Assembly (NCBI GenBank): GCA_001464385.1
Contig: LNFB01000222.1
Location: forward strand, 47,733-111,732
From: Deltaproteobacteria bacterium Ga0077550
Lineage (GTDB): Bacteria; Myxococcota_A; Polyangia; Nannocystales; Nannocystaceae
Length of the DNA: 64,000 nt
Direction of reading: 5' to 3'
Shown: positions 9,211 to 16,587 of the stretch, piece by piece
Layout: every line of letters starts with the position of its first letter
Position numbering within the stretch: position 1 is the first letter of the stretch
Position numbers and translations under genes: made by a program
The notes under the pieces: model-generated
What the model saw: the letters and a program-made list of their open reading frames with translations, nothing else
What the model was told of the DNA's origin: nothing
Database searches by the model: none

Positions 9211-9675
9211 TCAGTCGTCGGAGCGCGTCGCGGTCGCGACGACCCACCGCGCGCGCCCGTCGAGCACCGCGCGGACGTCGTCGAGGTGTGCCTGCAGCCG
9301 CGATCGATCCCCGGCGGCGATCCACGCCAGCACGCTGCCGAACAACGACCCGGGGTGGGCGCACGACGAGCCACCTTGGCGCTCGCCGACCGGACAGCGC
9401 ACGCACTCGAAGGCGACGTCGTCGCAGAGCGCCGCGCACAGCATCAGGGGATCGAAGCCGTCGGGCCAGTCGTCGGCGTTCCATGGATCGCCGGCGCGCA
9501 GCACCATCGCGCGCAGCCGCGACCAGCCGCCGTCGTCCGCGACGAGGTGGGCGAGGCCGTCGAGCTGCGCGTGGGTCAGGGCGATCGCGGCCGCGCGGCC
9601 GCGGCCCGCCGCCCGGAACCGGGGCAGGAGCTCGGCCGCAGGCACGAGCGGCGGGGGTGAGGGGCGGCGGTGCAT
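9211..9675 (-). CDS. Hypothetical protein with a Cys cluster
   Basis: A 154-residue protein with no signal peptide, so probably cytoplasmic. It is mostly helical, with five cysteines between residues about 80 and 110 (LMLCAALCDD, AFECVRCPVG, SSCAHPGS). The CVRC pair plus nearby Cys/His could bind a metal, but no named family is recognised. It is divergent from ohr across a 102-bp region that holds the candidate OhrR operator, so co-regulation by OhrR is possible. It is followed on the same strand by the TSP3 gene 48 bp downstream. Confidence 0.6.
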   Translation of the reverse strand: MHRRPSPPPLVPAAELLPRFRAAGRGRAAAIALTHAQLDGLAHLVADDGGWSRLRAMVLRAGDPWNADDWPDGFDPLMLCAALCDDVAFECVRCPVGERQGGSSCAHPGSLFGSVLAWIAAGDRSRLQAHLDDVRAVLDGRARWVVATATRSDD

Positions 9676-9740
9676 GTCGGCGCGATGCTACGCTACGCTA
9701 CGCGCCGTGAGAATGCGCCGCTCGGGGAGTCCTCGATAAC

Positions 9741-9771
9741 ATATTGCGCGCAACTAAATAGCGCACAATAT
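9741..9771. promoter_or_regulatory. Candidate OhrR operator: 31-bp dyad upstream of ohr
   Basis: An imperfect palindrome centred on 9756 with 12 of 15 arm positions matching: left arm ATATTGCGCGCAACT, right arm AATAGCGCACAATAT. It is strikingly AT-rich in a GC-rich background and ends 6 nt before the ohr ATG. OhrR is known to bind AT-rich dyads at the ohr promoter, and the ohrR gene follows ohr here. Assignment to OhrR is inferred from this placement. Confidence 0.7.
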
Positions 9772-9777
9772 ACATCC

Positions 9778-10215
9778 ATGACCACACCGACTCTCCTCCA
9801 GAAGCCCCTCTACACCGCCCACGCCTCGAACCTCGGCGGCCGCCAGGGCTCGGTCAAGACCGACGACGGCGCGATCGACCTCGCGATCGCGATGCCCAAG
9901 GGCCTCGGCGGGGCGGGCGGCGCGGGGACCAACCCCGAGCAGCTCTTCGCCGCGGGTTACTCGGCGTGCTTCGGCAGCGCCGTCGCCTTCATCGCCGGGC
10001 AGAAGAAGCTCACCACCGGCCCGGTGCGCATCGACGCCGAGGTCACCATCGGCACCATCGCTCCGGGCGGCTTCGGCCTCGCGGTGAAGCTCGTCGCGCA
10101 CATCCCGGAGCTCCCCCGCGCCGAGGCGGAGGCGCTCGTCGCCGCGGCCCACCAGGTGTGCCCGTACTCCAACGCGACCCGCGGCAACATCGTCGTCGAT
10201 GTCGCGGTAGCCTAG
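9778..10215 (+). CDS. ohr: Organic hydroperoxide resistance protein
   Basis: A 145-residue thiol peroxidase of the Ohr/OsmC family that reduces organic hydroperoxides in the cytoplasm using a lipoyl-dependent reductant. All key residues are present: Arg22 (GGRQGSV), Glu55 (NPEQLFAAGYSACF), peroxidatic Cys64 and resolving Cys128 (HQVCPYSNATRGN). Length and spacing match the family (Cys61/Cys125 in well-studied members). The ATG at 9778 is chosen because it begins the conserved TLLQKPLYTAHA N-terminus; the frame is open further upstream. The likely operator sits immediately upstream, and ohrR begins 23 bp after the stop, giving an ohr-ohrR operon. Confidence 0.97.
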   Translation: MTTPTLLQKPLYTAHASNLGGRQGSVKTDDGAIDLAIAMPKGLGGAGGAGTNPEQLFAAGYSACFGSAVAFIAGQKKLTTGPVRIDAEVTIGTIAPGGFGLAVKLVAHIPELPRAEAEALVAAAHQVCPYSNATRGNIVVDVAVA

Positions 10216-10238
10216 GGTCCCATGCCCGAGGCCACGCG

Positions 10239-10739
10239 ATGAAGAAGCCGCGCCCGGTCGAGCCGTCCGCGCTGCGGCTCGAGAACCAGCTGTGCTTCGC
10301 GCTGTACACCGCGTCGCGGGCGCTCACGCGGGCGTATCAGCCCCTGCTCGCGCCGCTGGGCCTCACCTATCCCCAGTACATCGTCATGCTCGTGCTGTGG
10401 GAAGGTGATGGCCTGTCGGTGTCGCAGCTCGGCGCGCGGCTGGCCCTCGACTCGGGCACGCTCACGCCGCTGCTCAAGCGACTCGAGGACAACGGCATCG
10501 TCGAGCGTCGCCGCGACGCGAACGACGAGCGCGTCGTCCGGCTGTTCCTCACCGCATCGGGCCGCGCTCTCCACGGCCGCGCGCTGTCGATCCCCGGCGA
10601 GCTCGCCTGTCGCGCCGGCTACGAGCCCGACGCCGCGGGCCTGAAATCGTTGAACCGCCTGCGCGAGGCCCTCGAGGCCCTCACGCGGCGGCTCGACGAC
10701 GCCAGCACGGGCCGCGGGTGCGAGGCGGACGACCCGTGA
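10239..10739 (+). CDS. ohrR: MarR-family organic peroxide sensor/repressor
   Basis: A 166-residue winged-helix repressor that senses organic hydroperoxides by oxidation of an N-terminal Cys. The hallmark LENQLCFALY with reactive Cys19 is present. A second cysteine, Cys124 (PGELACRAG), suggests the two-Cys mechanism with an intersubunit disulfide. The wing region (DSGTLTPLLKRLEDNGIVER...DERVVRLFLT) is intact. It lies 23 bp downstream of ohr on the same strand and probably represses both through the dyad at 9741-9771. Its stop abuts the inverted-repeat element, whose first hairpin could terminate the transcript. Confidence 0.95.
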   Translation: MKKPRPVEPSALRLENQLCFALYTASRALTRAYQPLLAPLGLTYPQYIVMLVLWEGDGLSVSQLGARLALDSGTLTPLLKRLEDNGIVERRRDANDERVVRLFLTASGRALHGRALSIPGELACRAGYEPDAAGLKSLNRLREALEALTRRLDDASTGRGCEADDP

Positions 10740-10740
10740 T

Positions 10741-10785
10741 AGCAGGGTGCGGAAGAACGCAAAGCGTTCTTCCGGACACCCTGCT
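10741..10785. terminator. Hairpin A of the inverted-repeat element (possible ohrR terminator)
   Basis: AGCAGGGTG pairs with CACCCTGCT and GGAAGAACGC pairs with GCGTTCTTCC around an AAA loop, broken only by a 1x3 internal loop. It begins 2 nt after the ohrR stop codon. No U-tract follows, so intrinsic termination is inferred from position and stem strength only. Confidence 0.55.
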
Positions 10786-10818
10786 CCGTGCCCGTGCCCG
10801 TGCCCGTGCCCGTGCCCG

Positions 10819-10947
10819 ATGGTTGCGGTGCTCGACGTCAGCGTGCGACTGGAGATCGCGACGGTCGCGAACTGCCAGCCCGCGCGCGATCTCTTGCTTC
10901 GCATCGTCTCCATGCTCATCGAAATGGGGCGCGCCTCGAACGCCTGA
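10819..10947 (+). pseudogene. Remnant of a four-helix-bundle (S23/IVS-type) protein
   Basis: A 42-codon open frame from ATG to TGA inside the inverted-repeat element. It reads VAVLDVSVRLEIA near the start and ARDLLLRIVSMLIEMGR near the end. From memory this resembles the last two helices of the four-helix-bundle family (AAVLD...LLLRIVAMLTKM), which is found in 23S rRNA intervening sequences and widely elsewhere. The first two helices are absent and the preceding frame is GTGCCC repeat, so this is most likely a decayed or internally deleted copy. The match is by eye and needs a profile search. Confidence 0.5.
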
Positions 10948-10975
10948 TCGGGCACGGGCATGGGCACGGGCACGG

Positions 10976-11020
10976 AGCAGGGTGCGGAAGAACGCAAAGC
11001 GTTCTTGCGGACACCCTGCT
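10976..11020. terminator. Hairpin B of the inverted-repeat element
   Basis: The second copy of the 45-nt hairpin, with one base difference from hairpin A (C to G in the right arm). Read on the minus strand it begins inside the TAG stop of the downstream secreted-protein gene, so it could serve as that gene's terminator. It mirrors hairpin A across the element. Confidence 0.55.
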
Positions 11021-12113
11021 AGAACCCGTCCTGCGAGTCGGGCTTCAGGCTCTCGATGCCCCGGAGCTCGCAGCGATCGACGCCGTTGTTGCTCGACGAC
11101 GTCGAGTTGTACGCGTACCCGGCCGGGCACACCGGATCGGCGTACGTGTACTCCGGCTTGCGGCAGGTGTCGCGGCCGCCCTGCGCGACGTAGTCGTAGC
11201 CGCCCTTGCTGCACTCGACGTCCTTGTCGGGCTTGCCCTTGGTCGACTTGCAGGTGTCGCGACCATCGCGGTTGGACACGTACCAGTTGTCCTTGTCGTC
11301 GGTGATCGCGAGCTTGCACTGGGTCGCGACGGTGTCGAACGTGGTCTTCTTGCAGCGGTCCTTCGGCGTCACCGCCGACGAGCGCGACTCGTAGTCGGGG
11401 AACGCGGCGGGGCACGTCGGCTTGGACGTCAGCTCCTCGTCGTTCCACTTGTCGACCTTGACCATCTCGTAGGCGATGATCGAGCCCGGCTGGATCGTCC
11501 AGGTGCTGCTCGAGCAGCCCGACGCGCTGGTGTGCACGCTCATCGTGCCGTTGGTGACCGTGAGGTCGCCGCTGTAGCACTCCTGCTTCGCCTCGTTGGC
11601 CGCGACCAGGACCCACACCGCCGAGATCAGGCGCGCGCCGTTGCCCTCGTTCTTCACCGCCGCGAGGTGGCCGTTGTGGCGGTTGGTCTCGAAGCGCAGG
11701 TCACCGTTGGTGTTGCCGAGGTTGATCCGCATCTTGTACGCGGTGAGCGTGCCCTGGTACGCCCCCGAGCCGCCGACCGTGCCCGACACGTTGCTCGCCG
11801 CGGGCGTCACGCTCCACTCGTGGGCCTCGTCGGTGGAGATCGTCGTCTGACCGTCGATCGTGACGTCGTAGATCCCGTTGGGCGCGTCTTGGATCTTCTG
11901 GAAGTAGTTCTTGCCGCCGACCGGCGTCATCTTCTGGCCGACGGAGCCGAGCTTGGCTTCGCTGGCCTTCTTGCGCCAGTAGCGGACGCCCTCGAACTTC
12001 AGCGTCGAGGCCGAGACCTCGGTGAAGCCGGCGTGCGCGGGCGTGATCGGGGCCATCACGCCCAGGCAGGTGGCAGCGACGAGGAGGAGGGACCGGGTGG
12101 CTTTGGCAGGCAT
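11019..12113 (-). CDS. Secreted protein of unknown function
   Basis: A 364-residue exported protein. A classic Sec signal peptide (MPAKATRSLLLVAATCLGVM...) has a likely cleavage after AHA at residue 28. The N-terminal 190 residues are Asn/Thr/Gly rich and predicted beta (GIYDVTIDGQTTIS, GNTNGDLRFETNRHNGH). The C-terminal 140 residues contain about twelve cysteines in units such as KPTCPAAFPDYESRS, DRCKKTTF and VCPAGYAYNST, each probably disulfide linked. No family is recognised. Its TAG stop is partly formed by the end of the inverted-repeat element. The upstream neighbour on the same strand is the broken ThDP/KASIII locus, 100 bp away. Confidence 0.7.
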   Translation of the reverse strand: MPAKATRSLLLVAATCLGVMAPITPAHAGFTEVSASTLKFEGVRYWRKKASEAKLGSVGQKMTPVGGKNYFQKIQDAPNGIYDVTIDGQTTISTDEAHEWSVTPAASNVSGTVGGSGAYQGTLTAYKMRINLGNTNGDLRFETNRHNGHLAAVKNEGNGARLISAVWVLVAANEAKQECYSGDLTVTNGTMSVHTSASGCSSSTWTIQPGSIIAYEMVKVDKWNDEELTSKPTCPAAFPDYESRSSAVTPKDRCKKTTFDTVATQCKLAITDDKDNWYVSNRDGRDTCKSTKGKPDKDVECSKGGYDYVAQGGRDTCRKPEYTYADPVCPAGYAYNSTSSSNNGVDRCELRGIESLKPDSQDGF

Positions 12114-12213
12114 CTGGTCCGGTAGAGTTCGGGTCCGCGGGAACGGATCACCGAAATCGTCCGGCGCTCACCCAGTGCACGGATCCGAGCGCGTCGACCG
12201 CTTCGCCCCGGGA

Positions 12214-12547
12214 TCATGCGCCGCCCCAGCGCAGCACCGCCGCGGCCGAGTAGTCGCCCGCGTGGGAGAAGCCCCCGAGCGCGACGAGCATGCCCCGCGT
12301 CAGCTTGCCGCGCGTGATGGCGTCCTCGAGGTTGATCGGGATCGCGGCGCCGAAGAGGTTGCCGTAGGCGTCGAAGGTGTCGTGGTGCACCTCGGCCGGG
12401 AGCTCGAGGGCCTCGCGCCAGTTGCGGAGGAAGATCGGATTGGGCTGGTTGGTGACGAGCAGCCCGAGGTCGTGCGGGCGCACGCCCGCCTGCGCGCACG
12501 CCTCGGCGACCGCATCCGGGACCATGCGATTGCCGCGCTCGATGATC
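12214..12547 (-). pseudogene. C-terminal fragment of a ketoacyl-ACP synthase III-like protein
   Basis: About 110 codons matching the C-terminal half of a KAS III (FabH/chalcone-synthase-like) enzyme: IIERGNRMVPDAVAEAC, FLRNWREALELPAE, DTFDAYGNLFGAAIPINLED, LVALGGFSHAGDYSAAA. The N-terminal half with the catalytic Cys is missing. The position of the usual active-site His (HQAN) reads Asn (TNQPN), as in KASIII relatives that act as acyltransferases, while the active-site Asn region (YGN) is kept. The fragment has no start of its own and is one frame off from the ThDP fragment directly upstream. The most economical reading is a deletion that joined two formerly separate genes. Confidence 0.7.
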
Positions 12548-13096
12548 GGTGGGCCCCGCGATCGTTGCGGTCTGCAGGTCCTTGGCGACGAGGAGCACCG
12601 CGGGGCCGGGGCACTCGCCGCGCGCCGCGGCGATGGCCTCGTCGACGAGGCGCGGCAGATCCTCGGCCCGCTCGACCCGCGCGCACCACCGGGCCGCGGC
12701 GCCGAACACCCCGGCGGCATCCACCGCACCGCTGCGCCCGCTGGTGTCCTGGAACGCGCCGCGCCCCTGGAGCTCGCGCGGCGGCTCACCGACGATCGCC
12801 AACAACGGCGTGCCGGCGGCCCGGGCCTCCGCGATCGCGTGCACGAGGTTCATCGCCCCGCCACCCGAGGTGGTCATCACGACGCCGAGGTCCCCGCGGA
12901 CGCGGGCGTAGGCCTCGGCGGCGGTACCGCCCGAGTGCTCGTGCTTCGCGAGGACGACCTGGATCGCGGGCCTTCGTCGCTGTACGGCCGCGAACATGTC
13001 TTCGATGTTCGCTCCGCCGACCCCGAAGACGTGGGCGACGCCGAGTCGCACGAGTCGATCGACGATGAGATCGCAGGCGATGGTCACGGGTCGCAT
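12548..13096 (-). pseudogene. Thiamine-diphosphate enzyme, N-terminal (PYR) domain only
   Basis: 183 codons matching the PYR domain of the acetolactate synthase/decarboxylase superfamily: LVRLGVAHVFGVGGANIED, the cofactor-activating Glu53 in KHEHSGGTAAEAYAR, MTTSGGGAMNLVHAI, TPLLAIVGEPP and PGPAVLLVAKDLQ. The central and cofactor-binding (PP) domains are missing. At about 12545-12556 the similarity jumps to a KASIII C-terminus in another frame, although this frame stays open to 12056. A lone PYR domain occurs naturally in two-subunit decarboxylases, but the abutting KASIII fragment argues for a deletion fusion. The ATG at 13096 gives the conserved RPVTIACDLIV start. Confidence 0.7.
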
Positions 13097-13253
13097 GGGA
13101 TTCACTCGGGACGACGAATGCTCGTGGCGCGAGCATGGTCGCCGACGCGTCGCCCGGGCAAGGGAATCTCCCCCGCAACGACGGTTCGATCGCGCGACGA
13201 TTCGCTGCACAACCTGCGGATCCGATCGGCCACGTCGGCGCCATGCTCGTTCG

Positions 13254-14057
13254 ATGGACGCGAGAACCGCCTACGTGTCGATGATCTGCGGCGGCGATGC
13301 CTACGTTCCGGGCCTCGAGACGCTCGGACGCTCGCTGCTCGAGACCGGCACACGGATCCCACGTGTCGCGCTGGTCACTCGTGACGTCTCCCCCGGCGCG
13401 CGCGCCAAGCTGGGCGCGCAGGGCTGGCGTCTCCGCGAGGTCGAGCCGATCGGGAACCCCCGCGGGGACGTGCTGCTGCCGCGCTTCGCCAACGTGTTCA
13501 CCAAGCTGCGGGTGTGGGAGCTGGATGACTACGACAAGGTCGTGTTCCTCGACGCGGACACGATCGTGCTGCAGAACATCGACGAACTGTTCGACCGGCC
13601 GTCACTGGCGGCGGCCCCCGACTTCCTGCTGCCGGATCGCTTCAACTCCGGGGTGATGGTCGTGGAGCCCGCGTCCGCGGTGCTGGCCAAGATGCTCGCG
13701 CGCCTCCCCGAGCTCATGTCGTACGACGGCGGCGACCAGGGCTTCCTCAACGAGTTCTTCGATTGGTACGCCTCGCCACCCGAGCATCGGTTGCCGGCGG
13801 CGTACAACACGCACCAGTTCATCTTCCAGTTCATCGCGGCCCACCACCTCCTGCGCGAGCGCTTGCTCGGGGGCATCAAGATCGTCCACTACACCGTGCA
13901 GAAACCGTGGCGGGAGGTGGCGATCGTCGGCGGTTCGCAGCTGTGGTGGGACGTCTACGATCGCGTGCACCCCGAGCAGCTCGCCGCGTGGCGGCGGCAA
14001 CTGCACGCGCTCGAAGATTGGTCGTTCAATCGGGTCGTGTCGGTGCTGACGGGGTGA
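13254..14057 (+). CDS. GT8 family glycosyltransferase, glycogenin-like
   Basis: A 267-residue cytosolic glycosyltransferase. It has the N-terminal nucleotide-sugar fold (AYVSMICGGDAYVPGLETLG), the metal-binding DxD at Asp100-Ala-Asp102 (VVFLDADTIVLQNID), the family FNSGVMVVEP segment, DQGFLNEFF, and the C-terminal HYTVQKPW, the position of the second metal ligand in glycogenin-type GT8 enzymes. Such enzymes use UDP-sugars to start or extend glucans. Its stop is 4 nt before the GH13 gene, whose RBS lies in the gap, so the two form an operon that suggests alpha-glucan or glucosylated-metabolite synthesis and remodelling. The start ATG at 13254 precedes the conserved first strand. Confidence 0.85.
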   Translation: MDARTAYVSMICGGDAYVPGLETLGRSLLETGTRIPRVALVTRDVSPGARAKLGAQGWRLREVEPIGNPRGDVLLPRFANVFTKLRVWELDDYDKVVFLDADTIVLQNIDELFDRPSLAAAPDFLLPDRFNSGVMVVEPASAVLAKMLARLPELMSYDGGDQGFLNEFFDWYASPPEHRLPAAYNTHQFIFQFIAAHHLLRERLLGGIKIVHYTVQKPWREVAIVGGSQLWWDVYDRVHPEQLAAWRRQLHALEDWSFNRVVSVLTG

Positions 14058-14061
14058 GGCG

Positions 14062-15834
14062 ATGACCTCCGAGCGGCAGCCTCCCGGGCCTGCGGGTGAC
14101 CCTTGGTGGAAGAACACCACCGTCTACCACGTGTATCCCCGCTCGTTCTCCGACAGCAACGGCGACGGGATCGGCGATCTGCCGGGGGTGCTCGCTCGCC
14201 TCGACTACCTCCACGACCTCGGGGTCGAGACCATCTGGCTGTCGCCGTTCTTCCGCAGCCCGCAGGGGGACTTCGGCTACGACATCACCGACCACACCGC
14301 GGTCGACCCGAGCCATGGATCGATGGATGATTTCCACCGGCTCGTCGACGCGATCCACGAGCGCGGGATGAAGGTCGTGCTCGACACGGTGCTGAACCAC
14401 ACCTCGATCGAGCACCCGTGGTTCATCGCGTCGCGCAGCAGCCGCGAGCACGAGAAGCGCGACTGGTACATCTGGCGCGACGGTGCGAGGAGGGACGGCA
14501 AGGCGCGGCCGAACAACTGGCGGAACCTGCTCGGCGGGCGTGGTTGGCACTTCGACGCTGCGACCGGGCAGTGGTACTGGGCGAGCTTCCTGCCGTTCCA
14601 GCCCGATCTCAACTGGCGCAACCCCGAGGTCAAGGACGCGATGCTCGGCGTCGTGCGCCACTGGCTCGATCGCGGCGTGGATGGTCTGCGGCTCGACATC
14701 TTCAACGCGCTGTACAAGGACGCGAGCTTCGCCGACAACCCGCTGTCGTTGCGGCCGATCCCCAGCGAGGTGAACCCCGAGGGGTTCTTCCAGCGGCCCA
14801 TCCACACCCTCGACCACCCGGACACGATCGCGTTCTCGCGCGAGCTTCGATCGGTGGTGGACGCCTATGGCGACCCGCAGCGCTTCGTCGTCGGTGAGGT
14901 GATGGGCTCGTTCGACCGGCTCCGCGAGTACTGCGGCGCCGGGGCGGAGGGCCTCCACCTGGTCTTCATGTTCGAGACCATGCGAACGCACTTCAGCGCG
15001 TCCGGATTCCGCGAGCTCATCGCCGAGACCGAGGCGAAGTTCGCCGCGCCCCTGCAGCCGACCTGGGTGTTCAGCAACCACGACCGCCCGCGGGCGATCC
15101 ATCGCCTCGGCGACGACCCGGACAAGGCGCGGCTGCTCGCGATGCTCCAGCTCACCGTGCGGGGCGTGCCGTTCATCTACTACGGTGAGGAGCTCGGGCT
15201 GTCGCACGTCGAGATCCCGCCGGAGCTCGGCCTCGATCCGATCGCCGCGCGGTTCGCCTGGATCCCGCATTGGCTCGGGCGACGGCTGCGGGGCCACGGC
15301 ATCCTGCTCAACCGCGACGAGTGCCGGCTGCCCATGCCGTGGTCAGAGGGCAAGAACGCCGGCTTCACGCCCGAGCACGTCGTGCCCTGGCTCCCGCTGC
15401 ACCCCGACAGCGGGTCGATGAACGTCGACGTCCAGCGCGGCGACCCGCGGTCGGTCCACGCCACGTATCGACGGTTACTGCGCCTGCGTCGCGAGCATCC
15501 TGCGCTCTACGGCGGATCGCTCGAACTCGTGGAGGCCGAGCAGCACCCGCGGCCCGTGCTCGCGTATCGACGCGTGGCCGCCGACGAGGTCGCGACCGTG
15601 CTGCTCAACTTCTCCGAGCGGCCGGTCGAGGTCGACCTGCCGCCCCGTGTCGACTCACTGCACTCGAACACCGAGCCCGATCCACGGCACGCCGGCGGGC
15701 GCTACACGCTCGGCGCGTACGAGGGCGTGGTCGCCATCCGAGCCGTCGCGTCGCTCAGCGCTTGCGTCGATACGTCATCCGGAAGCGCAACACCTTCGGC
15801 AGACGATCCGCCTCGATCGTCGTCGCAGCGCTGA
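14062..15834 (+). CDS. GH13 alpha-glucosidase (oligo-1,6-glucosidase/sucrose hydrolase-like)
   Basis: A 590-residue alpha-amylase-family enzyme. It opens WWKNTTVYHVYPRSFSDSNG, typical of subfamilies acting on oligosaccharides. The conserved regions are present: DTVLNH (108-113), nucleophile Asp212 in GLRLDIFN, acid/base Glu279 in VVGEVMG and transition-state Asp341 in SNHDRPR. The QPDLNW motif is also seen. No signal peptide, so cytosolic. It probably hydrolyses or transfers alpha-linked glucose units. GAGG 4 nt before the ATG supports the start, and it follows the GT8 gene directly. Its last 80 bp overlap the 3' end of the convergent gene; the final 25 or so residues (Ser/Thr/Pro-rich) look like read-through extension. 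Confidence 0.9.
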   Translation: MTSERQPPGPAGDPWWKNTTVYHVYPRSFSDSNGDGIGDLPGVLARLDYLHDLGVETIWLSPFFRSPQGDFGYDITDHTAVDPSHGSMDDFHRLVDAIHERGMKVVLDTVLNHTSIEHPWFIASRSSREHEKRDWYIWRDGARRDGKARPNNWRNLLGGRGWHFDAATGQWYWASFLPFQPDLNWRNPEVKDAMLGVVRHWLDRGVDGLRLDIFNALYKDASFADNPLSLRPIPSEVNPEGFFQRPIHTLDHPDTIAFSRELRSVVDAYGDPQRFVVGEVMGSFDRLREYCGAGAEGLHLVFMFETMRTHFSASGFRELIAETEAKFAAPLQPTWVFSNHDRPRAIHRLGDDPDKARLLAMLQLTVRGVPFIYYGEELGLSHVEIPPELGLDPIAARFAWIPHWLGRRLRGHGILLNRDECRLPMPWSEGKNAGFTPEHVVPWLPLHPDSGSMNVDVQRGDPRSVHATYRRLLRLRREHPALYGGSLELVEAEQHPRPVLAYRRVAADEVATVLLNFSERPVEVDLPPRVDSLHSNTEPDPRHAGGRYTLGAYEGVVAIRAVASLSACVDTSSGSATPSADDPPRSSSQR

Positions 15835-16444
15835 CGCGGTCGCCGTCGATCGTGAACACGTTCTCGCTGCGATTGCCGTCCCCGACGAATTCCTGCACGA
15901 GGGTCTTGTCGTCGACCAGGCGGTGGCGCACCTGGAACTCGTCGCCGTCGGGGCTCTCCCAGGTGATCGTCGAGCCGTCGCGCGGGGCGGACACCGTGGG
16001 GCGCCCCGGTCGTGCGACCGTGATCTCGTCCGCCGTGACGATGAGGTGCAGCTCGGCCGAGGGCAGGTTCGACTCGCGCAGCCGCTTGCGCGCGATGGGT
16101 CGCGCGATGAAGTTCATGTCGGCGATCACGTCCTCGATCGCGTCGAGCAGGGCCTGACGCTCCTTGTCGCCGCCGATGAAGCGGTACTGGCCGGCGATCG
16201 CGATGGCGTCGGCCATCGGCTCCGCGCTCGCGGCGGGGCCGGTCGTCGCCCCGGGTTGGTCGCTCTGGGCGAGCTCTGCACCGCTGGTCGCGGCGGGGCA
16301 CGCGAGGGCGCCGAGCAGCAGCGCGGGCGCACCGTGGCGCGCGAACGGACGCGTCGACGGGGCGCCGGGGTCCGCGGCTCGGCGATCTCGGATCGTTCGC
16401 TTCACAGCTCGAACACTGGTGCGGACGATCCGCGCGGCTCGCAA
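15755..16444 (-). CDS. Exported hypothetical protein
   Basis: A protein of up to 229 residues. A basic N-terminus precedes a hydrophobic segment (APALLLGALACPAATSGA), probably a signal peptide with cleavage near TSGA. The mature part has a helical segment (AIAGQYRFIGGDKERQALLDAIEDVI) followed by beta-rich sequence (ITWESPDGDEFQVRHRLVDD, VFTIDGDRVSAATTIEADRLP). This looks like a small lipocalin-like or scaffold domain, but no family is recognised. The ATG at 16444 gives a long basic leader; a GTG at 16405 (MKRTIRDRR) is an alternative start. It overlaps the 3' end of the GH13 gene by 80 bp on the opposite strand. Confidence 0.65.
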   Translation of the reverse strand: MRAARIVRTSVRAVKRTIRDRRAADPGAPSTRPFARHGAPALLLGALACPAATSGAELAQSDQPGATTGPAASAEPMADAIAIAGQYRFIGGDKERQALLDAIEDVIADMNFIARPIARKRLRESNLPSAELHLIVTADEITVARPGRPTVSAPRDGSTITWESPDGDEFQVRHRLVDDKTLVQEFVGDGNRSENVFTIDGDRVSAATTIEADRLPKVLRFRMTYRRKR

Positions 16445-16587
16445 GGGGCCGCTGGCGCAACGCAGGAATCGCGCGGGCCCTCACCCGTCGCCGTCTCCGC
16501 CCATGGGTCCACGCGGTCGGTTGCACCAACGCGCGCCGCGAGCCGCCGTGGAACCCCGCGGGGCGGTGTGTGACGATCGAGGTAGCG

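Larger units (their letters stand above)
10740..11021. repeat. 282-bp inverted-repeat element with palindromic ends and GTGCCC tracts
   Basis: The left end is a 45-nt hairpin (10741-10785) followed by five GTGCCC hexamers (10786-10820). The right end is the mirror image: GGGCAC hexamers with one variant (10947-10975), then a second copy of the hairpin (10976-11020). The two hairpins differ at one base. The terminal inverted repeats are therefore about 80 and 74 nt, and the right one is one hexamer shorter. The 126-nt core carries a short ORF resembling the end of a four-helix-bundle protein. The element exactly fills the gap between convergent ohrR and a secreted-protein gene, and its last bases form part of that gene's TAG stop. 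No clear target-site duplication is visible. Confidence 0.85.

Noticed and set aside
10786..10975. GTGCCC/GGGCAC tracts as a CRISPR-like repeat
   Set aside because: Hexamer units with no spacers and mirror-image arrangement; belongs to the inverted-repeat element.
10740..11021. Insertion sequence with transposase
   Set aside because: No transposase motif in the element and no clear target duplication; described as a repeat element instead.
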